A stretch of DNA of 64,000 nucleotides from the NCBI GenBank assembly GCA_001414345.1, contig LLCB01000003.1, forward strand, positions 310,001 to 374,000, written 5' to 3'. The notes below the pieces were generated by a model. The model had not been told where the DNA came from and made no database searches. It worked only from the letters and a program-made list of their open reading frames with translations. Below are positions 12,360-24,253 of this stretch, piece after piece. Both the position numbers and the translations under genes were made by a program. Source of the DNA: Hymenoscyphus infarciens (lineage: Eukaryota; Ascomycota; Leotiomycetes; Helotiales; Helotiaceae). Within the stretch, counting starts at the first letter, position 1. Every line of letters starts with the position of its first letter.

Positions 12360-13064
12360 TAGACTTATGTGTAATGATGAACGGGGTATTTTTCTAAAAG
12401 TTATGCTTTTGAGGATTGTGGTGCGCTGATCTAGCTGGTGGCGTTTGGTGTCTGGTTTCCCCCCTCTCTTTCTATCTAAGCACGATAGTTTACTGCGAAA
12501 AAGATAATTTAGGGGGCAGATAGAGGGAACAAGAAATAAAAGCTATTACTTCACCAAAGGGATGGACAGTGAGTTGTGCTAACCACTCCCGAGTGACTGT
12601 CATCTACCGTATACTCAGCGTCGCGAGCAAGCTACAAGCAAGCCACGAGTAAGCAACGAGTAACCCAACAAATGTTGACGAGTAAGCCACTAAACCCAAC
12701 TCAGTTCATATCAAAAGAGTCAACTTGCTACAGGAGTTCTTGCCATTACCGGTATTCGGCATACGCGTGAACACTATCCACAGAACGAGACCTTCTAGAA
12801 TAATATATATAAGCTAGTGGACATTGGAATTTGAAAGGGGCTCTTATCAAGGTAACTTGCATGTGAGTTTTATATACTAATTTCATTGTTCTAGACCCTT
12901 TTTCCTTTACATCGCATGGCGAGGGTAAAAGTTCTTGAATTGAAGCTTTCGGAAGCTGTCTATCTATCTAAGTATTGGGTTTAGTTTACCATACCTAAGA
13001 TAAAATGGCTGATTTTCTTGCATCACCGTTAAATATAAACCTATCTGAAGCAAAGCGGAAGCCT
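12360..13064. other. Intergenic region with short GAGTAAGC-type repeats
   Basis: Lies between the convergent Arp4 and PLP-enzyme genes. Around 12600-12700 the motif (A)CGAGTAAGC(C/A) recurs at irregular spacing, with a complementary-looking set near 45.3 kb. No gene is seen. Confidence 0.45.
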
Positions 13065-14658
13065 CTACCAACCCCGCCATCTAGGCCAAACATCAACAAT
13101 CTCATCCTCCTTGCCCTCTCTACTCGAATCAACAATCAAATACCATCCAAAGCCCGCACCCGTAACACAAGCATGGTTTGGCCAAACTCGAACCTTCATA
13201 CCAACCTCAAGGGGTTCAGCCTCGTCCTTGAGACCATCCCATGTAAGAACTCCGTGCTCTTGAGATATTCTGCCAACTTTCCAACCTGTGTGTTTCGCTA
13301 AAGCTGTTGTTGGCATCTCAACACCAGCTCGGTTCCATGGGGTTAGGATTGCCCAACCGGGGTAGGCTTTACATGGTTCTCGACCTAATGCCAAACTTCC
13401 ACTTCCGATTAGAGCTTCGGGTGAACCATCTGCGCCACGACCTGGGTATACGGAGGCAATCTCAGCAACGACTGTAAGTGCTAGATCGTCAAATGTCAAC
13501 ATTGCATTGGGCCCCTCCGTGGTAAGTGCATTGGTAGCGAGTTGTTGGCAATCCAAAACAGGATACACGCCAGCGTGGATCTCAATCTTGCAATTCCGCT
13601 CTCGGATCGCTAGGATTGTGGCTTTGAGAGCTGCAATTGCTATACCTTCTTCTGATTCCGAGTCGATATCGTTGGCGAGGAGATTTCGGATGGATGTTGA
13701 AGTTGGGGTTGCTCCGACGGAGAGAATTAAGGCTTTGGTTGGTACGATTGAGTGGACTGCTTCGGCGGTCACTAGGATGGACTCGAACTCCTGACGCAAG
13801 AAATCGAGAGCTGTTGCTCGATTGCTGCCGCCATAGGATTGACCAGCGTGGGCATAAAGTCCTAGGAGATGGGCCACACCCTCTTTTTCAAGATTGAGGA
13901 TAGCGGTGATGAGTTGAGAGCAAGCTTCGGTTTGTGGAATCACACCAACTCGGTGGTATCCCATATCAACTTTTATGAAGATGTCTGGGGCGATTGATGT
14001 TGCTTGGTAGAGAGCTTTGACTGAATCAAGTTGGCTGGGGTGGTCAATCATAAGAGAGAGACCCTTTGGTCCCAAAGCCTTGGAAAATAGAGCAAGACGC
14101 TCGATATATGCCGGTGTGAAGGGAAAGCTGTAGAGAAGCTGTCTTTCTCGTTAGGGACCATTGAGATTCCAAAGGTGGGGGAGAAAACTTATACATTGAC
14201 AGCTCTTCCAACGGCCTTGTATTCTAAGAGTAATGGGAGAATATGCTCTGCTTCGAGGACGGTGGAAACGATGATATTGACTGGACCAATCTCACCAACT
14301 TGGAGTTTTGTGAGTTCAGTTGTCTAAACCAGTGAGTAGTCAGCCTTTTTAAATACATTTTTGAAAGCCATAATTTTGTGACGGTGTAAGCCCGACGTAT
14401 CATGTACACCCTCTATTTCGATGAATCTTGACGTAAAGTGAAGATATGTGGATTATCTCATACCTTGTGAGTCTTGATATGCACTCTCCATCCAAACTTC
14501 AATTGATCCACTGCCCCCAACATGCGAGCACAATTGCGCTTGATCTTGCTTATATCAAGGACTGCAGCAGGAGTAGCAACATCTTTCAAGTTCTTTCCAA
14601 TAAAACTGTCCTCGAGTACTTTCCTCTCCGAGAGAGGGTAGAGCGAGGCTGTTGACAT
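13065..14658 (-). CDS. D-serine dehydratase family PLP enzyme (DSD1-like)
   Basis: Three minus-strand exons, 14658-14464, 14323-14195 and 14138-13065, give 465 aa. The fold-type III (alanine-racemase-like) barrel begins DVATPAAVLDISKIKRNC. The Schiff-base lysine lies in HIKTHK (residues 60-65). Later features are IFIKVDMGYHRVGV, GLYAHAGQSY, and a C-terminal beta domain with PNHACVTG (His430, Cys432), which matches the zinc ligands of eukaryotic D-serine dehydratase. DSD1 enzymes convert D-serine to pyruvate and ammonia using PLP and Zn2+; relatives act on D-threonine. The protein is probably cytosolic and may detoxify D-amino acids. The first intron is 140 bp and the second 56 bp. Family assignment is firm; exact substrate is inferred. 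Confidence 0.88.
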
Positions 14659-15855
14659 GATGCAGGATCGGGGGGGGATTGGAGATAAGGGCGGCTGATG
14701 GAAAATGCACTCAATTCTGAGAATTCAGTCGTGTTTGATAACTTTGAAAAGAAAGAAGTAGAAGTTTTGGCTTTCAAAATGGCACTGAGTCAAAGAATGA
14801 GGTTGAGTTGTATGACTGAGAGATTTTACCACCCACTTCTAGTCCAAACCTTATGGATCGTTTTCCAGGTACAACCTAGCACAATGCACCTGTTGTTGTA
14901 ACCTGCTCGCAAGACTCCCGTCGGAAAAAGTACCGAAACACGTGGGAAGGCAAGTCAACTCGCTAAGTACATAAAATACCTAGGTAGTCAAAGTCGAGCG
15001 AAATAGAAGAGACCATTCACGTTGAGGGAGTTCAACAACCCCGCCAAGTCGAGGACACCTACAGGTTGCAGGCCACTCCGAACTCGGAGGGGCAACTCAA
15101 CTTCGATATCTTGCTGATTTGTGAATCAGCAATGGCATATCTCCTTGCTTTTTTTTCTAGGTTCTCTAGAGACATGTAAGTCGCGTGTCCAAAGCTATTC
15201 GTTCTTCGAGAACATTTAAAAGAAACACGAATCCTAGACTCCCGTAAGCTGTCACTTTATACCAACATCTAATTCAGCGCATCTCTTCTGGAGGGACCAG
15301 TGGTTTGCCTTGCTGGTTTTCTTCTTTGAGTCTAAATGCATGCGCTACGTAATGGTCCAGCAACTACTTGAAGCCTCGAGGAATGTATGACTCTACTGCA
15401 AGCAGGAGAATGATTCGAAATTGACGCAGATTGATCATCAAACATTCTTCTTACAAGAATGTAGCACAATTGATTTAAAAACAATACAAGGATAAATGCA
15501 TACTGTAGTGATACATGCTCCTTCGAAGGTGATGATATTGGTGAATGTTTCTGGGGGCCTGATTTATGAGGCGGCGAGGCTACTTTTCCACCGTCCGTCT
15601 CGTCCGTCTCGACTTGAACCTGAATACAAATTACGAACAGAAGCTCTCTTGACCCAGAACCACCTGCCACGACGACTCGAGCGCTTCTTCTCGCATACCC
15701 ACGATACCCACGATACCCACGATACTTACCGTACCCCCGACCTCTTACTTTGACGAAACCGCATATCCTGAGTCGCGACCTGTCTGAGCTCAGGTTCGCG
15801 GCGGGGAATCTAGGAACTTCGCGCGACGCTGCGCAACATCAACATCATATCCACG
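14659..15855. other. Divergent intergenic region with CCACGATAC repeat
   Basis: Holds the promoters of the PLP enzyme (-) and TAF1 (+). A short tandem repeat of about 9 bp (ACGATACCC) lies at about 15694-15735, some 120 bp before the TAF1 start. No gene is supported. Confidence 0.5.
15694..15735. repeat. Short tandem repeat, 9-bp unit
   Basis: Three to four head-to-tail copies of ACGATACCC, the last degenerate, in the TAF1 upstream region. Confidence 0.8.
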
Positions 15856-18800
15856 ATGGCGGAGACAACCGACTTCAGCCAGATAGACTGGCAGACCCAG
15901 GAGCAGCAGGATAATGAGAACCTTCAGAAGCTTCTGGCGGAGAGCCAGCAGGATGGAGCTGGCGCGCTCTTTGATATAAACCGACCTCTCGAGGCGGGTG
16001 AAAAGGCAGATGATGCCGAGGACTTCGAGGACATTAGTGACGATGATCTGCCCGAGGAGGAAGATGCCGCTGGCGCAGGAGAAGGCGATGTGCCAGGCCT
16101 TACCGATGATATGGGAACGAGCAATGATACTGATGATTTATTTGGTGATGGTCGCGGCTCTTCACCCTTTGACGAATTCGACGACCATGACACTTATCAA
16201 CCAAATGGGGTACCGCAACCCGGAAATGTCAACGGAGGACTTACATTGCCATCCCCTGAAGAGGAAATCGACCTGCGCGAGCTCAACTTTCCCGAACATT
16301 CTCGTACCACAAACCAAGATCCATCCATACCAGCGCCCGCCGAGTCTGAGGAGGAGTTGCTGAAGCAATCTTGGCCAGGATTCGAGAGAGGAACCATATT
16401 GAATTGGAACCAACTTCTGCCGCCTAAGCCTCGTCATATCATCCCAAAGGCCCCCGAGAAACTCCCCAGACCTGTCAACCCGACCAAGGCCAGCTTAGAT
16501 CTTGCCCCGGATGAGGAGAAGTCATTTCGTAATGCTGGGCCGGCAACATCAAATAAGCGCAAGCGTGTGCAGGAGGCAGAGGCAAAAGGCTTGGTTGCCA
16601 TAGTGGAAGAATCCTCGGCCGAGGAGGATAATGATGAAGGTTTTGATTTCTCCATACCATCCCCAATAGGCGGAGTGTCTTGGACCGACCTGGAGGTGCT
16701 ATGTGGTGATTGGGAGTCAAAGATCAACCAGTCTGTTTCTAAGCCTATCGATGAGCCAGAAGAGCCCATGGATGCTTGGGAACTCGAGATTCTTGGACCT
16801 TCAGCAAAGCGGAGAAAAACTAAACCTGCCGAAAAAGACATTATCAATGCCCCTCGGTTTCCTGCCCCATCGTTCGATAATTTTGAGGCTGCTACGCAAA
16901 AATCGGCTAAGCGCGTTCTTCTTGATCTCAACGATCCCCACCTTTTGTTAGATACTTTGGAGTACAGTCCTGCGAAACGTCAACGTCTCAGCACGACCAC
17001 CAAAGCTAGCAAAGGTGGACTTGCTTCATCATTTGTTTCCAGATTCAACATATCGAACGACGAGGCATATGATGCTTTGAAGGAGAACCATCAGAGCAAG
17101 GTTCGCGCAACTCTTGGCAACGTAGCCCTCGAGCATAGCATGCCTGCTCTCAGATTGCAATACCCATTTTACAAATGTCGGCTCTCCATCAAGGACGCTC
17201 GATTATTCCACAGACCATCAATCAGTCTCGAGAAACTTCTCCACCAGCCGATATCCTTTTCAAAACCTTCCATGCGGAAGAAGAAGCAAGTCAAGAATTT
17301 GCCAACTCAAGAGATATTCAAAGAGAGCAAGGATCTTTCTCTCGCGGATCACTATTCATCTGCCACTCTACTCGAGTATTCCGAGGAGCATCCTATTGTC
17401 CTTTCAAACTTTGGCATGGGCAATCGTATCATCAACTATTATCGGCGAAAGGATGCGGATGATGCAGATCGTCCTCAGCCAGACGATAGGGTTGGCGATG
17501 TAACGCCGCTGCTGCCTGAGGATCGCTCACCTTTTGCAAATTTTGGGGAGGTTGACCCTGGTGAAACTGTCCGAACTATCCACAATTCCATGTTCAAGGC
17601 GCCTATCTTTAAGCATGAGACGAAAGGAACTGATTTCCTCATGTGTCGCCAGATTACTGGTATTAATGGATCAAGTTGGTATGTTCGCAACATCGACCAT
17701 CTTTTTACTGTTGGCCAACAGCTTCCATCCATGGAAATACCTGGACCACATTCTAGACGGGTCACAAATGCTACCAAGATTCGCATGAAAATGATTGCTC
17801 TTCGAAAGATGAAGCACAGTCCCAACAATTCGTTGAAGATTGCCGAAATTACCGAACACATCAAAGATACCAGCGACACGCAAAATAGGCAGAAGATGAA
17901 GGAATACTTCAATTACGATAAGACTGATAAGGTGTGGAAAATGAAACCAAACGAGCTGATCCCAGAAGAGAGTGTAATCCGCACCATGATTAAGCCAGAG
18001 GAGGTATGTGCCCTCCAAGCCATGGAGGTTGGCACACGTCAACTACAAGATGCTGGGTATGAAGTAGAGGACGAAAAGAAAACTGGGGGCGATAAAGGGG
18101 GCGATAAACCAGAAGATGAGGATGAACCAGTTAATGAAGGCCAATTGGAGAAGAACCTGACGCCTTGGAAAACTAGCAGAGCATTCTTGGATGCCTCTCA
18201 AGGTAAGGCCATGTTGATGTTGCACGGAGAAGGCGACCCGTCTGGCAATGGACTGGCAATCAGCATGGTTCGCACATCTATGAAGGGAGGCTATATTGGT
18301 GCACTTCAAGGCCCTTCCTCCACTTCACAAACCCAAATGAACCAGGACCGCAAAGCCAATGGAGGACACGGTTATAATGTCAAGAAGCAAGAAGAAAAGT
18401 ACCAAAGTGCTATCCGCGAGATTTGGGACAAGCAAAAGGCAAACTTGACTGACCCAATGGAATATGAAGAAAACGAGGACGAGGCACGTGAGCAAATGGA
18501 GGAGGATGCAAGACTCGGTGCTAGCCAGACTCCTCACTCCATGGAGACTCCTGGACCCTTTGATGATTCGGCAAGTATGGCAAGCCACCACAGCACCCAA
18601 AACCAGACTGGAAAGGCTCTCCGCATCACCAGAAAGGTTAGGAACGCGCAGGGAACGCTCGAGGAAGTAGTTGAGCTCATCAGAGACAAGCGCGTCTACA
18701 GAGAGTACTTGAAGAAGAAGCATGAAAATGATGCTAAGAACACCAAGTAAGGAAAATTCTTGTGTGCAATTTTGCTACATCTCACTGACATTCCTCAGTG

Positions 18801-19210
18801 TATACGATATCAAGCCTACTGGCCACAGTTTGTGGGACATTCAGGAACAACAACGGTATGAAGCGTATGGGTAAACTCCCTCTGTCTGACTTATACTTAC
18901 ATTTTGAAATAGCATCAGAAAGGAACTTGAACGATTGGAACGTAACAAGGAACGTAGGCATGCTCGTGAAAGACAAAAGGGCATCATTCAAAAGGCTTCA
19001 ATGGAACCTGATGCTGCCTCTCCGTCTGCTACCCCAGCACCAATGACCGAGAAGCCGACTGGCACTTCAAGAAAGTGCGCCAACTGTGGACAGACCGGAC
19101 ATATCAGAACCAACAAGAAGTACGGCCCCATGTGCCCAATGTGCCTAAAATTACGACCCTCAAGCAGGAAAGAACAAGTCAAAAAAGCGCAAGTTTATGG
19201 ACTTGTCTAA
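15856..19210 (+). CDS. taf1: TFIID subunit TAF1 (TAF145/TAFII250 homologue)
   Basis: Exons 15856-18746, 18799-18870 and 18913-19210 give 1086 aa. The acidic N-terminus (DFSQIDWQTQEQQDNENL...) resembles the TBP-binding region of fungal TAF1. The core, about residues 440-800, carries YPFYKCRLSIKDARLFHRP and MFKAPIFKHETKGTDFLMCRQ, characteristic of the DUF3591 TAF1/TAF7-interaction region. Exon 2 gives VYDIKPTGHSLWDIQEQQR. Exon 3 gives a basic helix and a zinc knuckle, CANCGQTGH (Cys1043, Cys1046, His1051) with a final Cys near 1062. It is a nuclear scaffold of TFIID at core promoters. No bromodomain is present, as usual in fungi. The C-terminus is odd: the used frame ends QVKKAQVYGLV, while the +1 frame encodes a Lys-rich SKKRKF tail ending at 19238. 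Confidence 0.88.
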
Positions 19211-19223
19211 AGACAAGTCCATA
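19196..19223. repeat. Perfect 12-bp inverted repeat at the TAF1 stop
   Basis: Arm TATGGACTTGTC (19196-19207), loop TAAA, arm GACAAGTCCATA (19212-19223). The stop codon of the used TAF1 frame lies in the loop. It would form a strong RNA hairpin. Confidence 0.9.
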
Positions 19224-20909
19224 GACGACCCATTGTAGCTTTCTCAAGCGAGATGACTTACTTCATGATTTTCCATATCATTACCATTCCCCCGGGCTAA
19301 CAATTATACCTCAGGCTTTGCCCTAGATTGAACGGCACGATGAGGGCAGATGATAGCGCCCCCAACCCTTTCTCCTAATCAATTACGGGCCCCTTCACAC
19401 ACTCCCATTCCCCTGCGAAAACACCTTTCATTTACAACGCTGCATATCACAGAGAGGTGGCTCGGAGATTTCATCTTTTTCTCCGACTCGGACTTCGGCA
19501 CTCAGTTTCGACTTGGGTTCCTGAGAGTACAATCCTCACTAGTTGGTAGCCAGCTCTTCCCCCTTTCCCCTTCACCTCACATCACATGTACTAGTACGAA
19601 AAAAAATTGCGCAACACGATTATATAATGCACCAGGGCGGAGTTCAGCATAGCATGGTAATGCATCCAGGCGTTGGAGGCTTCATTTTATGGCGTTTGGA
19701 GCGATGGTCTTGACAGTGCATGCGAGCACAGACCGGAATTTGATTTTCTCAGAATTTGTATTTTTGATCATTCTCATCAGCCAGCGGAGAGAAATGTTTT
19801 GGGGTGTACAAAATTGGGGTTTGGGCTTTTGACATAAATTAATGAGAGATGGAGATGGAGATTGATCAATAAGCGGTGTTGACGGATGAGACAGCTGACC
19901 GAAGATCGACTGAGAATGATGGATACCCCTAGCGTTGTTGTGCGAATAAAAATCACTTTCCACCAATATTCCTTGTTTGAGACTAGATGTGTTGAAATGC
20001 CAGCCACCATAACTTTATGTCATGATTTCTGGGAACCGTCACCTTGTGGTGGTCTCGTGTGCCAAATCCAACAACCAGTTTTCTGGAGAAGAGAAATAAA
20101 AACGGCCTCAGTAATCTTCCCTGGACTCATTTGGAGCTTCTACGGGTAATTATGGTGTTGAAGTCAAGAAGTGTCCTACTGTCGCAAAAGTCACATTATT
20201 GTACGTAAAGTGCCACTGAGTGCCCCAATCCTTCTCACGTAATTCAAAAGCATCAACAGAATTCAGGGAGGTGATAATCAATCCCAGTGCCTTCTTGTCA
20301 ACTAACAAAACTCCCACGTTTCGCAAATCTTATGTTTTCAAGTGGTGCCATTGCTTGCTATTGATTAAAGAAACATCCACTTAAAATACTCCATCACCGC
20401 CTAGACTTTGTATCTATGAAGGCATTGTGGAGGCCGAACTAATTACGGTAAGCCTAACTCCTGTGCAACGACCGCACATTCATGGAGAGGGCTTTTTGAC
20501 TGCTTATCCGAGGACTTTATCCCCGCATTCCAATTCCACGCTGAAGAATCGTATGGTTCCACTCTATTGGTGTTCCTCAATCCCACAGTAGTCCCCCCTA
20601 CGCATGAAAAGAGAAATGAAATCCTGGCTCAGTATACATATCTCCATCCCGGCCCTATTTTCATCCTAATCTCACCCACAGAACAAGAAACCCAAGTAGC
20701 CCAATCCCCATTCCGAAACGAAACCAAACTAGAGAAACTCTTCCTCATCTTCCTGCTTAACCCCAATTGTCAAGTTGGATTTAGGCATGTTGAAGCTTTC
20801 AAAATCATCCCACTACCATAAATTAGCCTATGTTTTCGTCTCGTTGAGTCAGGAGCAGAGGAGAGCAAGTAAGTATGAAACTTGACCCTAACCACTAGGA
20901 ATAAGAGTT
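19211..20909. other. Long convergent intergenic region
   Basis: 1.7 kb between TAF1 and the Gln-rich gene, both ending here. Base composition is normal. One open frame (20567-20821, 84 codons) has no recognisable features. No repeat or RNA gene is evident. Confidence 0.45.
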
Positions 20910-23900
20910 TCAAAAGGGGACCAAAGGGAAAGTTCTTACATTGATTTGTTGGAGGGCAACCTCAGGTGATGATGCTCTATCTTCCGGGGCAGTGGGTGTG
21001 CCAAAATCAGAGTCCTCGGGAGATTCAACATCCTCACCCCATACCCCTGGGAAGTGGTCGTCCATCGAACACTGTGGGTGCTCTCTCATAAAATCTTCGA
21101 AGACTTTTTTGATTGGATCATCCTCGTCCTCCAATTGCATACCTTCTCCGCCATTATCCTTCTCACTTCCAAGTACTTCTTGATCCTCGTAATCTGCCGA
21201 GTCGCCACCCGGTGCACCAGTTGCCGAGTGTTCTTCAGCTGTCATTTGAGGTGCGACGGAAGCTTCTTGATGAACTGAAGCTCCTTCATCAGCGAATGTT
21301 CTTTGAACAATGGAGGCACCTTGATCCTCGGTCTCCGGGTTATGAGTCTTGGGGGATGATGGTTGCTCAACTTGTGTTTCATTCTCGGCATTTGATTCTA
21401 CTATGGGCTGTGCAGCTTCTCCTGTTGGTGATGTAGCCCAGTCTTGAGAATCGAAATCAAGATCGGGAATATCGTGCAGGTCGAAGGGACCGAAATCAAA
21501 ACTGGAACTGAAATCAGGAACCTCGGGTAGTTCACCAGTTGGAGCATCGCCTTGTGGAAATGAAGTGGAGGCATTAGCACCATGTCCTGCGACTATATTT
21601 TCCGTTACTGGAGCTTCTGAGACCGTGACGTTGTTTTCGACTGTCTGGGGTGTCTTCAATCGCTTTGCTGGCTGCTCCACGTTCTCTGGAGTTTCTTCTC
21701 GGGGTCGCTTTGTGCTTCGCTGGACTTCACGGGGAGATGAAGTTACTTGTCCGTCCAGTTGCGCCTGGTGCAGTCTCGGAGGACTACCTGCTGCGGCATG
21801 TGAGCCCTGTGGGGTTGATGCTCCATGTTGCGGTGTCTGAGGTGACAACAGTCCCGGCGAAGGCACTAGGAAAGACGTTGATGGCTGTGACGGAGTTTGT
21901 GCTATCAAGCCATAGGCAGCTTGTGGCAGAGAAGTCAACGGATTTCGGGGTATATTTTGAGGCGATCCAGAGATGATAGATGAGAGGTCATGCGAGGCTG
22001 CCTGTACTCGGTAAATTTCTGGTTGTGATGCAATTTGAGCCTGCATTTGAGCCCATGCCTGCTTCTGAATTGCTTGCTGTGATGTAATTTGTGCCTGCAT
22101 TTGAGCTAATTCTACGGCCTGCTTCACGGTTGTCTTTCTGGATTGTTCGGCCAATTTCTGTATAAATTGCTCCGAGTATGAATCCGCTTGCTTTGCTGGA
22201 CCATTTTGGAATTGTTGTGGTGCCGCCTGGGGTGTGGTGGAAACTGGTCGCAGGACCTGCTGAGTATAGAGATGTTGCCCGTTCAACTCACCTACGCGAC
22301 TTCCTAAAATAGCCACGTGAAGTTCCGGATGCGCTTTCAACACCTCCTTAAGCTTTGCTACTTTGCCTTCCCGCTCCACATATAATTCTTGATCGGGCTG
22401 AAGTATAATTCTCCCAAAAACGCCTTTAACATCGATGGAACCTCCTTGCGAAAAGGAATGCACCATGCTGGGGTTTCTTGGCAAAGAAACCCTCTGGGCT
22501 GATGAGAGACGACGATTCATTGCCGGAGAGTTGGCATTGAGGGCTGGGGAAGCAGAATTTTGGACTGCCGGAGTATGGTTGGTTGCGGCAGTTGACGAGG
22601 GGACCGTAGGGGTTGCATTAGCAGCGGCCTTGGATGGGCTACGCTTCCGCTTTGCCTTGCCTGGTGAGGGTTTAGATGCGGCTTGAGATGGACCATACTG
22701 TTGCTCTTGGCTAGCGAACATTTGAGAAAATCCGATGTTGTTCTGCGATTGAAGCCGCGCTTTTTGTTGCTGCAATTCCAGGATTTGAGCTGATGTCAGT
22801 GGGCTATTCTGGGCTTGAAAACTGCTGGAATGGGCTTGTTGATGTTGACTTGATTGGATGCCTACAAGTCCCAGTTGGGTATTTTGATTGGAGGCAGCAC
22901 GTTTGAGGTTCAGCAATTGTTCTTGCTGTTCTCGAGTCAAGCCCACTCCTTGTCCACCATGTGGTAAGCGGCCCAAAATGGAATCGATGTGCGAACCATA
23001 TAATCCCCCAGATCCAACTTGTGTGGCAGCCCCATGGTTCAGACCATTATAATTGACATTTTGATATATGGAGTCGACTCTTTGAGTATGGGGAGGAAAC
23101 CCGATCTCTTGTTGGGCTAAGTGGGGGTCCGTAAAGGCGACGTTCGTTCCACACTGCCGAGAAACTGCATTTGATGGTTGACCGCGTCGGCCTTGCTGTG
23201 TATAATTGCCTGCACCTGCCATTTGTTGTGCCTGGTTGAGCATCTTCAAGGTTGGGTCGATGATTGGAGGTTGTCCGCCAATAGATTCCCTCATGCGTTT
23301 AACGTGAGCTTGGTGATATGCTTGTCGCTGCTTTCTCTGTTCATTTGCCTCCAGAACTTCCTCCGTTGGAGCTGGATATGCTCCTGGATAAACAGGGCCA
23401 AAGGATGTTGGAAGCGGTGATTGTTCTCGTGTTACTTCTCCTCCGTGTACGTTTTGGTTGGCATTGCTAGGAGGCGTCCGTTGGGAAAAATAATTTTGGT
23501 CGGTGGTATTATTAACATGGGAGGAGTTACTGTGTGGTGATATCGACGACCCTCTACGTTGCTCTGCGCCTCCTGGATTTTGCATGCCGGTGTTTTGTTG
23601 ATTGCCGTCACTTGTACCAGCTCGCGACCCGAAGTTGAACAATGCCGGATCGATTCCAGGAGGCCAAGGTGCATGCGGGTGTGGTCCATGTAGATCAATG
23701 CCGAAATCGAGTTGATTATCCAGAAGATTGGAGTTTGGCTCTGAATTTTGAGGGTGTTCCGAGATCATTCTAGCTTCTGGCATACCTCGTGGAGACTCCT
23801 GAGATCCTGAACCGGAGGGGGACGCATTATGATTGTCGGTCTGATTGCTTTGAGAATTTGCAGGAGAGACATAACCAGTACGGCTATTCGAGAGTTGTTG

Positions 23901-24253
23901 GAGGCGAGGATCGACAAGGTCATTCGAATCCGAGTTCGGGATAGAAAACTGATTCTCGGGATTCTCAGTATCCTTGCGGCAAACGCAATCTTCACCGCTG
24001 GGCTTAACGCCATAAAATTTGCTAACATGATGGTGAGTTGAGATGAATTCACATTGGGTTTTATCGAGAACACTTACACGTGCGCGGAGTTTGAAATGTA
24101 TCTCACACTACCCACCGACATTTCTCTTTTGCCAATCCACCTGGGGTTTTCTCTCTTGAAATCCTCCACAATTTGGCCTGCAGTTCGCCCTTCGGCCTTC
24201 TTTTGGCATACCCAGCGGACGGCACCTTTGGTCCAGGTATCGGTACCGACCAT
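20910..24253 (-). CDS. Large Gln/Pro/Ser-rich protein, putative transcription regulator
   Basis: Minus-strand exons 24253-24078 and 24021-20910, with a 56-bp intron, give 1095 aa. The N-terminal 58 residues (MVGTDTWTKGAVRWVCQKKA...) form a charged helical segment, followed by KFYGVKPSGEDCVCRKD. The rest is low-complexity and rich in Gln, Pro, Ser and Asn. It includes basic stretches (GKAKRKRSPSKA; STKRPREETPENVEQPAKRLK) that look like nuclear localisation signals and an acidic aromatic segment near the C-terminus (DFSSSFDFGPFDLHDIPDLDFD) resembling an activation domain. A short duplication, QMQAQI(T/A)SQ, lies mid-protein. I do not recognise the family; a Mediator-tail or co-activator role is only suggested by composition. 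The 3' end is uncertain: AAT|GTAAGA at 20940 could be a donor leading to a short extra exon. Confidence 0.72.

Noticed and set aside
20567..20821. 84-codon plus-strand open frame downstream of TAF1
   Set aside because: No recognisable domain, no splice partners and no conservation evidence; judged chance.
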